Below are positions 63,895 to 64,000 of a DNA stretch of 64,000 nt, piece after piece; within the stretch, counting starts at the first letter, position 1; the number at the start of each line of letters is the position of its first letter. This DNA comes from Acinetobacter gerneri DSM 14967 = CIP 107464 = MTCC 9824 (GTDB taxonomy: Bacteria > Pseudomonadota > Gammaproteobacteria > Pseudomonadales > Moraxellaceae): contig NZ_KB849537.1 of assembly GCF_000368565.1 (NCBI RefSeq), forward strand, positions 2,451 to 66,450, in the 5' to 3' direction. The notes under the pieces are model-generated. The model saw nothing but the letters and a program-made list of their open reading frames with translations, was not told the origin of the DNA and searched no databases. A program made the position numbers and the translations under genes.

Positions 63895-64000
63895 ATGAAC
63901 GCTACTGTAGAACAGCTTGCACCTGTAGAACAGCAAGCGACCACTGGTTGGGTTGTTGCGGCACTTTATCAATTTAAAGAAGTTGAAGATTCACTTGATC
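63895..64000 (+). CDS. trhO: tRNA uridine(34) hydroxylase TrhO, N-terminal fragment (runs off window)
   Basis: The plus-strand frame from ATG at 63895 is open to the end (35 codons): MNATVEQLAPVEQQATTG and then WVVAALYQFKEVEDS. This beginning matches the Acinetobacter rhodanese-domain proteins of the UPF0176/TrhO family, which hydroxylate uridine 34 of some tRNAs. GGAG stands 9 nt before the ATG. The rhodanese catalytic part lies outside the window. Confidence 0.8.
   Translation, partial: MNATVEQLAPVEQQATTGWVVAALYQFKEVEDSLD

Overview
The window is a chromosomal segment of a gammaproteobacterium of the genus Acinetobacter (Moraxellaceae). The base composition is AT-rich. Gene content and order fit this genus: trpS followed by a small RNA of the Aar type, a long-form isocitrate lyase, ppk1, cysDN, tesA divergent from ybbA-ybbP, a Bap-like adhesin with an Ig-like repeat region, and a closing gene whose N-terminus matches the Acinetobacter TrhO proteins. 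No species call is made. There are no rRNA or tRNA genes, no CRISPR array, no prophage and no intact insertion sequence.

Layout. 1-0.9 kb: the N-terminal third or less of a large Bap-like adhesin, cut by the window edge. 1.4-9.6 kb: Na+/H+ antiporter, YpfJ metallopeptidase, DUF808 membrane protein, trpS, an Aar-like sRNA, then a yqiJ-yqiK (flotillin) pair. 9.7-15.3 kb: an orphan type VI secretion island read right to left, VgrG with an acidic tail, a DUF2235 (Tle1-type) phospholipase effector and a DUF2931 putative immunity protein, tightly overlapped. 15.6-21.5 kb: a ybhG-ybhF-ybhS-ybhR-like ABC exporter with a divergent CecR-like TetR regulator and a 25-bp palindrome between them. 21.5-28.7 kb: aceA, a small secreted protein, a LysR regulator, a PaeA/YtfL-type CNNM protein and a CitMHS transporter. 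28.8-35.8 kb: two MDR-family oxidoreductases, a DMT transporter and cysDN, with several REP-like palindromic repeats. 36-38.3 kb: a GNAT protein, a DMT transporter with a linked XRE/cupin regulator, and a strong candidate Rsm/CsrB-class sRNA. 38.4-48.2 kb: ppk1, mtgA, a rhomboid protease, ybbP-ybbA/tesA, and a TetR-MFS pair. 48.5-53 kb: beta-carbonic anhydrase, a secreted lipase with an unknown partner, and hemN. 53.2-61.1 kb: a catabolic cluster with a Gate-domain transporter, IclR regulator, hydroxyacid dehydrogenase, GntP permease, Fe-alcohol dehydrogenase and MmsA-type aldehyde dehydrogenase. 61.2-64 kb: HPP protein and TetR regulator, LysE exporter, a DUF1289 protein and the start of trhO.

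The most notable signal is at 36485-36687 on the minus strand. A GacA-type box (TGTCGG-N6-CTTACA) sits about 66 bp upstream of a predicted start of a ~125-nt RNA with seven GGA motifs. Several of these lie in hairpin loops, including a GGA triloop in the terminator itself. This is the architecture of RsmX/Y/Z RNAs that titrate CsrA/RsmA. A second notable signal is a shared palindrome (TGATAC-N5-GTATCA) upstream of both gntP and the Fe-ADH gene, which suggests an IclR regulon for a small hydroxyacid pathway.
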